From: Mercurialis annua
Lineage: Eukaryota > Streptophyta > Magnoliopsida > Malpighiales > Euphorbiaceae
Assembly: GCF_937616625.2 (NCBI RefSeq)
Contig: NC_065574.1
Span: 53,286,052-53,350,051 of the forward strand
Length of the DNA: 64,000 nt
Reading direction: 5' to 3'
This document shows, piece after piece, positions 1 through 11,839 of this stretch (position 1 is its first letter; the number at the start of each line of letters is the position of its first letter). The notes beneath the pieces were generated by a model, which searched no databases, had not been told where the DNA came from, and worked only from the letters and a program-made list of their open reading frames with translations. A program made the translations under genes and the position numbers.

Positions 1-2381
1 TACGTTTCCAAAATATCCCGTTAAAAACATTTCTTAACATAAACACATTTTTGAAAACTGTTATTCTAACACTGAAAACTAGGATGTATCTTACTTATCT
101 TATAACATAAGTGGCCCTGTTTCAAACACAATACCAAAACCTTTTATATAATTTTAAACCACTAAAAAACATATGATACTGGTAAACAGTTGTCTTTTAT
201 AAAATATCACAACTTTTCAAATATATACATATACATTAGTTCAAATCAGAGTTTATAAGAATAACATGAACTATTGAAACCAAAAAGACAAACTTTTTGA
301 TATACCCAATTACTTGCAGCTTTATAGTTAAAGATGATGAATTTCAGAATTATTATGGAAGTCTGACCACGTTGTAACTCTATGAACTTCAGAGGAAAAA
401 AATAGAAATATTTCTGAGTGAGTCTACATGTTTACAAGTGAATATTAAAATCACACATAAGAAATCAGTTATAATAAAAAGTATTACCAAATAATTAATC
501 CAGATGAAACCCTAATCCTCGATTTCCTAATAGACAAACTATAATATGAACCAAAATACAAACACTATAGTTTGATACAGAATATGGACTGTGAATAATG
601 TTACCGACGTCACAATTCTGTATTTGGTATCTAGGCCGTGAATTATGTTACTAACACCTCAGGGTTACCCTTTAAGTCTAGGTCATGAACTATCCATTGC
701 CATTTGACTTAACATAATCATTTTTATTTCTATGACAATCACAAGCTTAATCTAATATCAGTACTAGTGATCACGTAGTCATATTGCCATTCAATAGGAA
801 ACATGTTCCAATGGATCTTTATTGGTTCAATTTCATACATAATGCGATTTATCATTTAAATCAATTGAAATTTTACTATTTAAAAGTAAAAAACGTGAAC
901 TCATAGAACCAATATTTTCAAAAATATATGTATTGGCAAGTCTGTTAGACACCCTAATGTCCTGATCCGTCAACTTGTCGACTAGCCGAATCTATTACAT
1001 AATAAAAACGTCATGATATACTTCTAGTATTGACTTTCAGGACTAGAATCGAACTCTAAACATAGCACACAATCAGACATATAGACATATTCCCGATAAA
1101 TTACTTTAGAAATCTCATGAAAACAATCGCTTATTTTAAAATACTATTCATAACTCTTGATAGTTATGACTTTCTTTCTTTTTTTCTCGTTTTTGAGATA
1201 TATACTTAACACATCTTTTCTCTAATTGGTTTGAATATCTTATCATTAGGTCGAAGTATCAATTTATTTTTAATAAACGCTACATTCTAGACAATATTAA
1301 TTCTTCTAATTCGTTAAAACGTCCGTACGCCCGTGTTTATAGCCCATTTAAATAATTTTCGAATAGTTTAGGACGTATCGAACCAAACTAAGGCGAAAGC
1401 CCAAAAATTATCCCCTCCCCCGGTTAACCTACTATGCGTGCGCACAACCCCCGAATCTTCATTTCGGGCCTTCTCAGCCTACTTCCGACACTCGAACACG
1501 TTCCGAACACTAAAACAACACTCAATCCAATTCAAATTCACGATTAAAATGTTAAACTGCTGCGAATTCGACAATTCGATACGATTAATGTAATTTAATC
1601 GAATGTAAACCAATTGGTTTAAAATCGGATCCAAATTATCGATTATTACCTCGTATACGTGCGGATTATCAAAGAAATCATAATCAGAACGCGAGAATCA
1701 GCTGAGAATCGACAAAACAACGAAGTTAGGGCTTTGTTTCCTCTATTCATGTGTGAAACAGAGAAGAAAGGAACATGCTATTCATTTGAATGCAAACGGC
1801 TAACTTATATTAAGATCATGCCACATTTGTGAAGTGCCATGTCAACTTCTCATTCTCCATGCATGTGAAATTCTATTCTATTAATAATAAAATGACAATT
1901 ATTTTTACTTTTGAGCTATTTTTTTTGTATAAATAAAAAGTTAAGGCTTCTCTTTTCTGTAATCTTCAGTAATGAAAATTAAGTTTCACAATTCAATATA
2001 GTATTAGAGCCTTTGAGCTCTCATTCCTTTTTTCTCTCAAAACAATAATTATTATTTTTCTCAACAAAAAAACAATCATTTTCTAAGTAACCAAACATAA
2101 ACGTACTTTATGATATCAATGACAAACAACACCAAGTGAAAAAGACATTGTCAAATCTTTTTTCTTGCATCCAAAAGTTGATTTTTATCATAATTTTTTA
2201 AATTATAGCAATTACCATATAAGGTAAAAATCTATGAGAATGAATTTAATTTTGAAAAACGAATTCATGTTTGTTGATGGATTAATTCATGTGCCAAATG
2301 TCAACGAACCTCTATTATCTGCTCGAAAGAGATGCAACACCATGGTCTTGACATGGTTGTACATGTGAGTCACTCCTACCA
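1..2381. other. AT-rich stretch, possible worn LTR fragment
   Basis: I see no gene here. The part from about 1320 to 1800 is less AT-rich and dense in CG dinucleotides. Its style (short CG-containing words, then a TTAGGGCTTTGTTTCC-like block) resembles the part of the solo LTR near 57500-57720, so it may be a diverged piece of a chromovirus LTR. There are no matching ends or target duplications, so this is a weak inference. Confidence 0.3.
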
Positions 2382-2390
2382 TATCTGAAA

Positions 2391-2652
2391 GGCTTAATCA
2401 CCAAAAAATACCAAACCTATACGTTTTGCGTCAATTATAGCCAAAACTTTAAAAATCACCAGATTTAGCCAAACCTTATATGTTCTGTTTCTTTTTTAGC
2501 CATTTTTGAATCGAACCGGTTTTTCTGACACCGTGTCGTCCACGTCACCGCCAACTAAGCAATTGGCTGGCATGACAGCTGAAATATTTAAATAAAGTTT
2601 GGCTATAACTGACACAAAAAAATAGGTTTGGTATTTTTTGGGTGAATAAACC
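2391..2652 (+). repeat. Left terminal inverted repeat of outer MULE
   Basis: This is the left arm, matched on the opposite strand by 10847-11105. The arm is itself a foldback. Its first ~60 bases (GGCTTAATCACC.. to TATAGCCAAA) are the reverse complement of its last ~60 bases, which end AATAAACC. Each terminal repeat of the outer element is thus a self-complementary, MITE-like unit. Confidence 0.85.
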
Positions 2653-2990
2653 TAATTTTAAATTTAAGCCAATTATTAAATTTAATAATTAGTAAATTAA
2701 TTATATCATTTATGAAATTTATATATATTTAAAAATAATTAATATTTCCTATTTAATACTAATTAAAATTAATTTTAATTTTTATTAAACCTAATTAAAT
2801 CTAATAAATTTATATTATAATATATTTTAATGAATATGTAATTAAAAAAATGAATTAATGTATTACTTAGAAATTAATATTGAATTGAATTTGGTGAAAA
2901 GGTTTAATGTTCATGATGATTTTGAACTTGATTTATTATTTTTTATGTTGTTGAGATCTTTTTATGACTTGATTTAGATAATAAATAAAA

Positions 2991-3324
2991 GGCTTAATCA
3001 CATTAAAATGCCAAACGTTTGCGGGAGGGATCAGTTATAGCCAAACGTTTAAAAATCGGCAGATATAGCCAATTTTGACATATTATGATTCTTTTGTAGC
3101 CATTCTCGAACCAGACCAATTTTTTTGCCACGGGAGCTGCTTTGTCAGCGCTTATTCATCAAAACGGCGCCGGTTTGCATCATACGTGGCACATTTCAAA
3201 CCCAGACCGAGCTGGGTGAGATTACAAATGAAATCAAACCTTCATTCCAACCCAGAAGTGAAACAGCGTCGTTTTTGCTGTGTAACTTTATCTTTTATTT
3301 ACCCTAACATAACTCACCCTCATT
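2991..3324 (+). repeat. Left TIR of autonomous MULE
   Basis: Left arm, matching the reverse complement of 9933-10304 almost base for base over its outer ~270 bp. The two arms then differ by a block of about 50 bp present only in the right arm, and match again through the CCCTAACATAACTCACCCTCATT block. The GRF gene starts about 65 bp inside it, so this arm probably carries that gene's promoter and 5' leader. Confidence 0.9.
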
Positions 3325-3388
3325 CTCAATCTACTTCTCCATTCGCAATCAAACAAAACCCTAACTTTCCTTTTTGATTACTTTTAAA

Positions 3389-4198
3389 ATGTCATCCGTT
3401 TCTGAATCTGCTCGTATGGAAAATGTGAACGAAGAGTTTTTCAATCACCCTCCTACTAAAGCCCGCGGCAATTGCAAGCATGGAAGACTTTATCTTTACA
3501 CCTCTTGGACGAAAGTCAATCCTGGGAGAAGGTTTTGGAGATGCAGCAAGTCTAAAGTAAGTCTGTTAACAAGTTTGTCCTATTAATTGAATTAACCTTC
3601 TGAAAATTTGTCCTATAAATTAGGGTAAAATTAGGGTATATTTGTAATTAGGGTTGTGTAGTTATGCTTCATGCTAAGAATTAGGGCTCTTTGAAATATT
3701 TGTCAACATTAGGGTTTACTTTGTAATTAGGACTTTTGGTAGTTTGTAATTATGGTTGCTTTTGTAAATTGAAATAGGAATGGTAGGAATTGTAATTCTG
3801 TGTTAGATGCTTAATTTGTTTGTCATTTTATGGTACAGACTGCTGATCACTGTGGTGCGTTTCGATGGTACGATGAAGAGGTTTCGATGGAGCATTTATT
3901 CAAGTATGGATTTTTACTGGATAAACTCAAAATGATGAGTGATGAGGTGGCTGAAAAGGATATGAAAATTAGAAAGATGGAAGAGGTACGGGATTCTACT
4001 GCAAAAATGTTTGAGAAGTTACTTGATGAACGAGATATGCTTATAGAAGAGAATCGAAGGATCAAGGCTAATAATGAAGGTTCGAAAGATTGTGGCAGTT
4101 TTTGCAGGATGATAATAAAGTTATTTTGTGTTTATGCTTTATATTTGTTTGTGTTTTCAAGTTCAAACCATGGAACTCGGTTCTTATACTTGCCTTAG
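3389..4198 (+). CDS. GRF-type zinc finger protein carried by the MULE
   Basis: Two exons, 3389-3556 and 3839-4198, join in frame across a GT..AG intron to give 175 residues. The finger is only visible after splicing: C29-x-H31 in the first exon, NPGRRFW and C52, then C61 with GAFRWYD in the second. This is the zf-GRF pattern, a small zinc-binding fold thought to bind single-stranded nucleic acid. Residues ~75-140 are a charged, heptad-like region that probably forms a coiled coil. The C-terminus has one hydrophobic segment (MIIKLFCVYALYLFVF) that could be a membrane anchor. Small plant proteins with this GRF, coiled coil and hydrophobic tail order are common and uncharacterised. The ATG at 3389 is the first in frame. 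Its position beside the TIR, facing the transposase, makes it the counterpart of mudrB by location only; I see no resemblance to MURB. Its role in transposition is unknown. Confidence 0.85.
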
Positions 4199-4272
4199 TG
4201 AAGGTTTTGGTTTGTGTCTTTGTTGTAGGTGAAGTATCTCTGGAATGACAATTGAAGTATTGGCACTAGAAG

Positions 4273-4344
4273 TGTAGGAAGTATGTAGGATTGTAGGAAG
4301 TATGTAGTGCTGTAGGAAGTATGTAGGATTGTAGGAAGTATTTT
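4273..4344 (+). repeat. 19-bp tandem repeat between the MULE genes
   Basis: About 3.8 copies of a 19-bp unit, TGTAGGAAGTATGTAGGAT and close variants, just downstream of the GRF gene stop codon. It lies in the convergent 3' region of the two MULE genes and probably falls in the GRF transcript's 3' UTR. Confidence 0.85.
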
Positions 4345-5166
4345 GTGAAATCTTATATTTGTTTACAAGATGATATGTAATATTTTGTTGACTGTTAAGA
4401 ATTTTGAATTGTGACCCATCATGTATTGGGGTGTAGGTATTTTGTATTGGTACCAATCTTGTATTGATTGTGGCCAAAACTTTGTACTCGTATTGTGATA
4501 ATTGCATTATGTATTTTGTCAATTATACTTACTGATCATACTAATTAGTGATAAACCTCATTCTTATCAATAAATAGGCAGGAATGCAGTTGGTGTATTG
4601 CAGTTATATTGAAGGCGTTAGTATAGATTTTATTCTTAGAATTTTTGATCATAAACCTCATTATTATCAACAGGTCATTTTTACTGATGTATTGCACATA
4701 AGGCTAATGACACTTTACATTCTGCTTTATGGTTGAAAATGCTTGTAATTATTTCAGTTTTTCATTTTTATTAGAAAAATTAACATCATTTTTATCCAGT
4801 TTCAAAATAAGTTAATTTTTAACAATTGTATATAAAAAATACCAAAATAAAGTGAAAATACATGTACAAATGGAAACATGACTTATACAAATGGAAACAT
4901 GAAACTCAAAAGATATGGTTCATTTAAATTTCATACTGCAGCAAACCTGAATTTGAAGAGTTTATGTAGCTTAAAATGCAGAGAAATATTTTTACTACAT
5001 CGAGTAAGTAAACCTACATATGCCTGTTTCTATATAATTACAAGCATTTACACTATCATACTTGGTGTATGAGTTAGTGATCCCAAAAAATTAAACCTAC
5101 ACATGCTTGTTAGTGTATAATTACAAGCATTTTCAAAAGCAAAAAACCAGCTGCAACCTAGTACAT

Positions 5167-8100
5167 TTAATCTTCATCTTGGAGCTGCAACCCTTTGGAA
5201 GTGGAGCCTTTAGGCCTGCCTCTTCCTCTTCTTCCATTGCTGGCCTTAAGTGCAGCAGTCGTAGCACTTGACCCGTAAACAAAATTGACTTTGCCCTTAT
5301 CAACGGACTGGAGACAAAAAAATAAGGGTCAAATTAAGTAAACAAATTACAACCACAATCAAATAAACAAATCAACTTACCCTACTGTATATACTGCCAG
5401 ACTCAGTCATGATCCTTAAACCAACACCCTTTCTAACCTGTTTTTGAAAGCAGCCATATCAATAGATTTAAGTTGAAGTCATTCTTTTCTAAAACTACAC
5501 ATCACAGCAAAGATACATAACAACAACCTAAGATCGAACTACACATAATAGATATGACTTGTAATGCTAACCTGACGCTTGTCCCTTTCTATCTGTGCTT
5601 TTAGGATAGCATTCGATACTATTTCCTCATTACTCAGACTTGCATACTTGTCTTGTGTAGTAGTATCTCTGGGTTCTCCTGGGGCTGCCTTTCCTTGTTT
5701 CTTTAAAGCTGTTTTAGGTGCCTTTCCTTGTTTCTTTGAAGAAGTGGCAGATGCCTTTCCTTTTTTCTTTGAAGCTGTTTCATCCCTTCCCCTAGTCTTG
5801 GAAGAAGACGCAATATCATTTCCTTTGGTATTGGTAGAAGCTTTCCCATTCTTCGCTACCCGTGATGGTCTACCCGGTCGACGCTTCAAAAATCATAGCA
5901 ATAAATCAGTTAACAGGAAGCCCAAACATAAGCATATATTAAAAGAGAACTATAAAACTGTAAGAGTACTATACCTTGGGTGGTATTGGAGCTGGATCTT
6001 TGTTAATATTAGGACACGCCCGTATGTTGTGCCCCTCACCACGACAATGTTTACAAGTCATTGCCATTCCGAGCCTTCGATTTGGGTCCTCATCGGCATC
6101 TCTCTTTCGCTTCTTTTTTGGTCGGCCCGGCATTTTTCGATATGGTGGGGGTATTATAGGATATCCTTGCACACTTGGCCACATGTTCGAACCATTGATA
6201 GGCGGAATAGAAAACTCATATGCCTTCAAGTACATATCTCTCTTGTAACAGTCATCGACATACTCGTCAATGTTATATCGCATGAAATTTATGCAAGAAA
6301 TTGCATGACTACACGGTATACCGGTTAACTCCCAAGCTCTGCAGGTGCATGTTTTTTCCCTGAGGTCAACCACAAACTGGTATTCACCACACTTCACTTG
6401 AAATGATCCTTTTGCTGGTGTTGCACTGCAGAATCTTGTAGCTTTCTGATTCTTGTCTATCTTGCCTCTAATTCTTGGACAAAGATCCTCATGATGTTGC
6501 ACCATCAACTCATTCTTCTTGTACATTCTTTCCATTAATGAAGTACGAATATCTTCGAGCATATGGATGGCTTGCAGCTGGCGAGCCTTGCAGATGTATC
6601 CGTTAAAGGTCTCGACTAAATTGCTGGTTATTGCATCACACAACGGCCTTATTCTTATAAATGCCTTGCAAAAGACAACTGGACTTTGACGAATAAAATC
6701 CACATGTGCCTGTCCACTTTCCTTTTCTAACAAATCCAAGTGCTTTTTGTACTCCGTCTCATTCGTAGCATTCACAGCATTCCAGAATATCCTCTTCAAC
6801 TCGGGACCCTTATGATTCTTTTTCCAATTTGCGTAAATGTGGCGCGCACAGTTTCTATGCTCAGCATTCGGAACTCGGCTGGAAATAGCATTACTCAAGC
6901 CCTGTTAATCAGCCATTTGATAAGTTAATAAGTTACTCAAGCTCTAAATGGCAAAAATTTCACACCAGCAGTACTTCCAGCAAATAGAACCATGTCATTC
7001 GAGCATCTTATGATCACAAGATTCATTGGGCGTCTAATTGATTTATCACTGTGTTTAAACCTCACAAACACTTCTAATGTGAGGCTCTAATAAGCAGTGA
7101 GCATATAATGCAACTGTGTCATTTTTAAGCATTTTTTTTATTTTCCTGTTAACCAATTTTGTAAGCATAATATACAAAATGCATTAAGGTACATGACAAC
7201 AATAAGTATTTAGAAGCCAATTAAAATTAGAGTTTTATCGTATAGATAAATTCAATGTATAAACAAACATGTAAATTAGTTCCACATTAAAGACCACATA
7301 CAAAAGATTAATTGTGTACTGTTAGTTTCTAAACATAAGAATGACTAAAAAAACTAAAACTCCTAATTAATATTGACCAATTGAAGTCAGTTGACCTTAT
7401 TTTGTCATCATTTCCTAACACATCACCCCCTGTAACATTTCAAACTCACTTCATTAAACCCATATTAATGCATCCTTAAGAAAAATGTTATACTATGCCC
7501 GTAAGCTGCAATGGAAGAACAAAGTATAGTATAGACAGAATCTAACAAATTTAAGAAAGACCAAACATCAATTTATTGCATAATTACTTCAAGTTCTCCT
7601 TTTATTCTAGTGTCTTAATCATATCATACAATTTAACAAATAAACATATCTAAATAGATTACCACAATTAAAGCATGAAATTAACAAAATTAAAAATTTA
7701 TCATTACCTTTTGTTGGTCACTAACAAGTGTCAACCCCATTCCATCATCATACCCTAGATCATCCATCAACATTCCGAGAAACCAAGTCCATGTCGCTTC
7801 ATTTTCAGCTTCCACAATGGCCCAAGCGACGGGAAACATCTGGTCGTTCCCATCACGTGCTACTGCACTTAGTAGCGCTCCAACAATAATAGTTTTCAGA
7901 AAACAGCCATCAAGGCACAAAATAGGTCTGCACCCAGCCAAATAACCTTTTCTTAAGCCGGAGAATCCAACGTAATACCTCTGAAATATAGGAGCTCCAT
8001 TACCCGGATTAATTATGAAAAAAAACCTAAACATCCCTTCCTTATCCACCCTTTTAAGCTCAGCATCATAAGATCGAAACAGCGCATAGTGGGTCTCGAG

Positions 8101-9764
8101 AGACCCCCTAATAATCTCCATAGCAATTTCCCTCGATCTATAGCAAGTAGACTTTGATACGATAAGGCCATTGAATTTCTCCTTTATATCGAACATCATA
8201 TCATTGCCTCCGTACACAGGATTTCTCCGAAATTTCTGAATAAATTCCTTAGCAACCCAATCTGCTGTAGCTTGCCTGTTTACTATAGCTCTCTGACAGG
8301 TATGTTTTTTCTTCAACCGTGTAATCCGGAATGTTTTCTCACAGCCTATCTTTGATGCATACAACCTCCAAGGGCAACCAATGCTACAAATACTCTCCAC
8401 TCTATCTTTAGCACTCCTAACCCACCTAATATTATGTCCATTCCACACCGCCCATTCTTGTACAGCACGCCTGCATTGTTCTCTGGTTGTAAACAGCATA
8501 CCAACCTCAAACTTTAGCTCCTCGTGTTTGCACTTAGGGTTGTAGAATATATGCTTACGCTTTTTCTTCTTCCTAATCTCCAAATCACCCTCATCGCTAC
8601 TTGATGGTGTTACTAACCCATCATCAGACTCCGCATAGTCACTCCCAATCCGTTCACCTTCAACATGTGAGTCTGCATTTTCATAAATTCCACCAAATTG
8701 CAGGTCGTCATCATCATAAACACCACCCGGGGTTTCAAGCAGCTCATCCAACCCTAAACCATTAATACTATCCACCCACGACGTCCGAAATGTTCGATTA
8801 TTTTTCCTAGCTTCAATGCACTCTTCGTCAGACTCGTTTGTGCCTATCAAATCATCATCTGTCTCTTCTTCATCATCACCCATGTACATCATTTCATCCT
8901 CAATATTTGCTTCAGGCTGGACATTTGCTTCATGTTGGACATTTGCGTCTGGCTGGGCATTTACGTCTTCCTCTAAATCTGCATCTACAATATCATCTAT
9001 CTGCCTAAATAACTCCTCTAAATCTTCATTAATATGTGAACCAGCAATTGTCTCATTTTGTTTCCCACCTTGTTCAGCTGCACCATCTTTACACTCTATG
9101 AACATTTTTGCAAACCCAAACTCCGCTACTTCGGTAAAAAACTGTATCACATCAGCGTCGTTCTTCAAAATAGTTAAGTTTTCCCAATCACCTATTGGTA
9201 CATAACACCCTATTTTGCTCACACTTCTATACCCCATTTTTTTGACCCTACTTACTATAGTACTGTAGGATAAATCTCCATCAGAGAACCATGAATTCTG
9301 CAAGTAGCGACCACTATTGTATATCCATGTCACTGGTTCTTCTTCGCTCATTTTAACATCAACCCATACTTCCACTGAAAATCTGAAATTTAAGAAAAAA
9401 TAAGTTAAAAATAGATTGTTGATTCTGTTATAGAAAAGACTATGGATGAAACATTATCCTAAAACCAATATCAAATGAGTAATTGCAAAAAGTCCTAATT
9501 ATTTAACTCTAATTTTCACATTAGAAATTATAAATCCCTAATTGTAAAAAAAATCCTAATTATTTAACCCTGGTTTGCATACCACAAACTACAAATCCCA
9601 ACTTGTAGAAACACAAAGTTCTAATTATTCAACCCTAATTTTAATTTCAGAAATTATAAATTTCTAATTGTATAAAATAACCTCATAATTTAACCCTAAT
9701 TTGATATCTGAAATTACAAATCTTTATTAACTTACCTAGACTCCGTTGGTCTTCCTTCCGCCAT
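5167..9764 (-). CDS. MULE transposase (MURA/MuDR family), six exons, intact
   Basis: Exons on the minus strand: 9764-9736, 9382-7708, 6901-5975, 5883-5572, 5437-5381 and 5307-5167. All introns are GT..AG and the spliced frame is open for 1046 codons. The start is MAEGRPTES in the short first exon, which joins in frame (..SRFSVEVW). Domains in order: a PB1-like N-terminal region (~13-110); an acidic stretch; a KKKKRK basic run; a MuDR domain (~300-370, with conserved C and H); and the MULE DDE core, with D in CLDGCFLK and D in VSDQQKG, the latter completed only by splicing, followed by AEHRNCARHIYANW. Next come a SWIM zinc finger (CTCRAWELTGIPCSH), a CCHC knuckle (CKHCRGEGHNIRAC) and a lysine-rich tail with AT-hook-like RRPGRP and RGRGRPKG. 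It should bind the TIRs and cut and paste the element, making 9-bp target duplications. I did not pin the third acidic residue with certainty. Confidence 0.95.
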
Positions 9765-9932
9765 CGACGCAAAAAGCAGTGTTGAGTTTAGAAAAGCCTT
9801 CGAATATTCAAAGTAAATAAACAGAGCATAAGTACAAGGAGGGTGGACTCGTACAAATCAGGGTACGAAAGGAATGGTTGTCTCAGCCATTGTTAGGGTT
9901 TTTTTTTTACGGCGAATGAAGAAGAAGATTGT

Positions 9933-10304
9933 TAATGAGGGTGAGTTATGTTAGGGTAAAAGATAAAGTTACAAAGCAAAAATAAAACGCAGCGTTTAAT
10001 TTTTGGTGCAAAGGAATGGAAAACGACGCTGTTTCACTTCTGGGTTGGAATGAAGGTTTGATTTCATTTGTAATCTCACCCAGCTCGGTCTGGGTTTGAA
10101 ATGTGCCACGTATGATGCAAACCGGCGCCGTTTTGATGAATAAGCGCTGACAAAGCAGCTCCCGTGGCAAAAAAATTGGTCTGGTTCGAGAATGGCTACA
10201 AAAGAATCATAATATGTCAAAATTGGCTATATCTGCCGATTTTTAAACGTTTGGCTATAACTGATCCCTCCCGCAAACGTTTGGCATTTTAATGTGATTA
10301 AGCC
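9933..10304 (-). repeat. Right TIR of autonomous MULE
   Basis: Right arm, reverse complement of 2991-3324 apart from a roughly 50-bp extra block near 9975-10025. The transposase start codon lies about 170 bp inside it, so this arm is the likely promoter region of the transposase gene. Confidence 0.9.
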
Positions 10305-10846
10305 TAAATAAAATAGTTATATATAAATTAAGGTAAGTTTTTGGATATGCCGAGTAAAATGACATGTGTTTATGCTTATAAACATCATGATATATATTAA
10401 TTACACCACAATGAGCTTCAATTTTTTAAAAAAACAAATAAAAAAATAATTACACTCGTCCTTTAAATAAGCAGTCTATTCAGTGATTATTTTTATGTTT
10501 ATGTGTGTATAGTTGAATTATGAACACTGTCGTATGTTTGTTGTGTATATTACTCTCAGATTGTTCGTCGGAAGACGAACAATTGAGTCTCAAACGGCGG
10601 CGGTGTCAAAGAACCGACGAATGGAATTTAAAAAAAATAAATATTAAGATGAATATGACATTTTTTATTTTTAATAGAATTTAAATTAATTATATATCCA
10701 TCAAATATGTAAAAAAAATTATTAAAATTATTAAAATTTAATAAAAAATAAATTAATTTTAATTAGCGTTATATTAATTTTTAAATATATATGAATTTTA
10801 TTATAATATAAATTAATCATTTTATTATTTAATTTTAAAATTAGTT

Positions 10847-11105
10847 TTATTTACCAAAAAATACCAAACCTATGCATTTTGTGTCAGTTATAGCCAAACC
10901 TTATTTAAATATTTCAGCTGACATGGCAGCCAATTGCTTAGTTGGCGGTGACGTGGACGACATGGTGTCAGAAAAACCGGTTCGATTCAAAAATGGCTAA
11001 AAAAGAAACAGAACATATAAGGTTTGGCTAAATCTGGTGATTTTTAAAGGTTTGGCTATAATTGACACAAGACGTATAAATTTGGCATTTTTTGGTGATT
11101 AAGCC
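10847..11105 (-). repeat. Right terminal inverted repeat of outer MULE
   Basis: Reverse-complement partner of 2391-2652 with scattered substitutions. It shows the same internal self-complementarity and ends in GGTGATTAAGCC at the duplication TATCTGAAA. Confidence 0.85.
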
Positions 11106-11336
11106 TATCTGAAAGCATATCTTGTTTCGACTCTAATTTTGATATTTTGATAGATTTAAAAGATCGTTTCTCTTAAGAAGATACATGTAGGGTTGGTGAT
11201 ATATGCTTTTCATCAAAATTCATTCTTATATTAAATTTTATACACATTTGAAGTCTTTCTTGGGGGAATTAATTAGTTCAAGGCTTTTTTTGTGTGTGGG
11301 TGTACCCTAAAGTGTGGTTGCAATGCTTTAGCTATT

Positions 11337-11621
11337 GTTTTAAAAAACCAAACCGGTGAGGTTATCAGTTTCCGGTTCAACCAGTTTAGTACATTTTAAT
11401 AAAGTAAAAAAATTCGAATTACCGACAGATTTTTGGTATTTGACAGATTTTCTCATTACTTATTCTCGTTGTCCGGTTCAACCTCTGATTCAACCTTCTA
11501 TTTTTTACTGATGTCATCCGGTTCGATCCAGTTCAACCACAAATTCCATGCTTTAAATTTTTTAACCAGACCACTAGCTGGTTCCCTGTTCGACTGGCTG
11601 GTCTGGTCCAGTTATTAAAAC
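11337..11621. mobile_element. Foldback MITE with GTTTTAA ends
   Basis: The ends GTTTTAAAAAACC and GGTCCAGTTATTAAAAC are inverted copies, and both arms carry repeated CCGGTTCAACC-like words. This is the build of the 'GTTTTAAAACCGGACC' MITEs common in plants. I could not find a clean target duplication, so the exact borders and superfamily (hAT or Mutator) are open. Confidence 0.55.
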
Positions 11622-11839
11622 ACTCACTCTAGCATTAGTAAGGCAAAATCATTCTAGTGATTAAGTGATTAAGTTCCTAAAGAGATTGAATGATAGATTT
11701 AGCAATGTCAGCCAATAAATCTTAATGATATAACCTCTTCCCCTATCAACAAGTTTTTTGCAATGATCATTTAAAATGGAAGGAAAATTACATGTAATAC
11801 TAACATGAGAAATATAGTGGATTCAAGTGTTATGTTTAT

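Larger units (their letters stand above)
2991..10304. mobile_element. Intact autonomous MuDR-type MULE with two convergent genes
   Basis: This 7314-bp element begins GGCTTAATCAC and ends GTGATTAAGCC. It has long terminal inverted repeats of about 330-370 bp and a perfect 9-bp target duplication, TAAATAAAA, at 2982-2990 and 10305-10313. It lies inside the internal region of another MULE. Two genes read inward from the terminal repeats: a GRF zinc-finger gene from the left (3389-4198) and a multi-exon transposase from the right (9764-5167). This is the layout known from maize MuDR, where mudrA and mudrB are transcribed convergently from TIR promoters. Both reading frames stay open across splice sites with GT..AG borders, so the copy looks recent and potentially active. 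Expression cannot be judged from sequence. Confidence 0.95.
2391..11105. mobile_element. Outer non-autonomous Mutator-like element, split by a second MULE
   Basis: The ends are inverted repeats starting GGCTTAATCACC; the arms at 2391-2652 and 10847-11105 match closely, and weaker similarity runs further inward. The element is flanked by a perfect 9-bp duplication, TATCTGAAA, at 2382-2390 and 11106-11114, the size that Mutator transposases make. Without the inner insertion it would be about 1.4 kb (2391-2990 plus 10314-11105) and AT-rich, with no coding sequence. It therefore had to be moved by a transposase supplied elsewhere. Its termini resemble those of the inner element (GGCTTAATCA, TATAGCCAAA, TTAGCCATT words), so the two belong to related families. 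A 10-bp hairpin (arms 10560-10569 and 10574-10583) lies in its right half. Confidence 0.9.

Noticed and set aside
3075..3377. Frames in the MULE TIR (also at 9946-10220)
   Set aside because: They occur in both TIR copies and are promoter/leader sequence; the real gene starts at 3389.
5579..6328. A 249-codon plus-strand frame
   Set aside because: It is the antisense of transposase exons 3 and 2 and the intron between them, with no domain resemblance.
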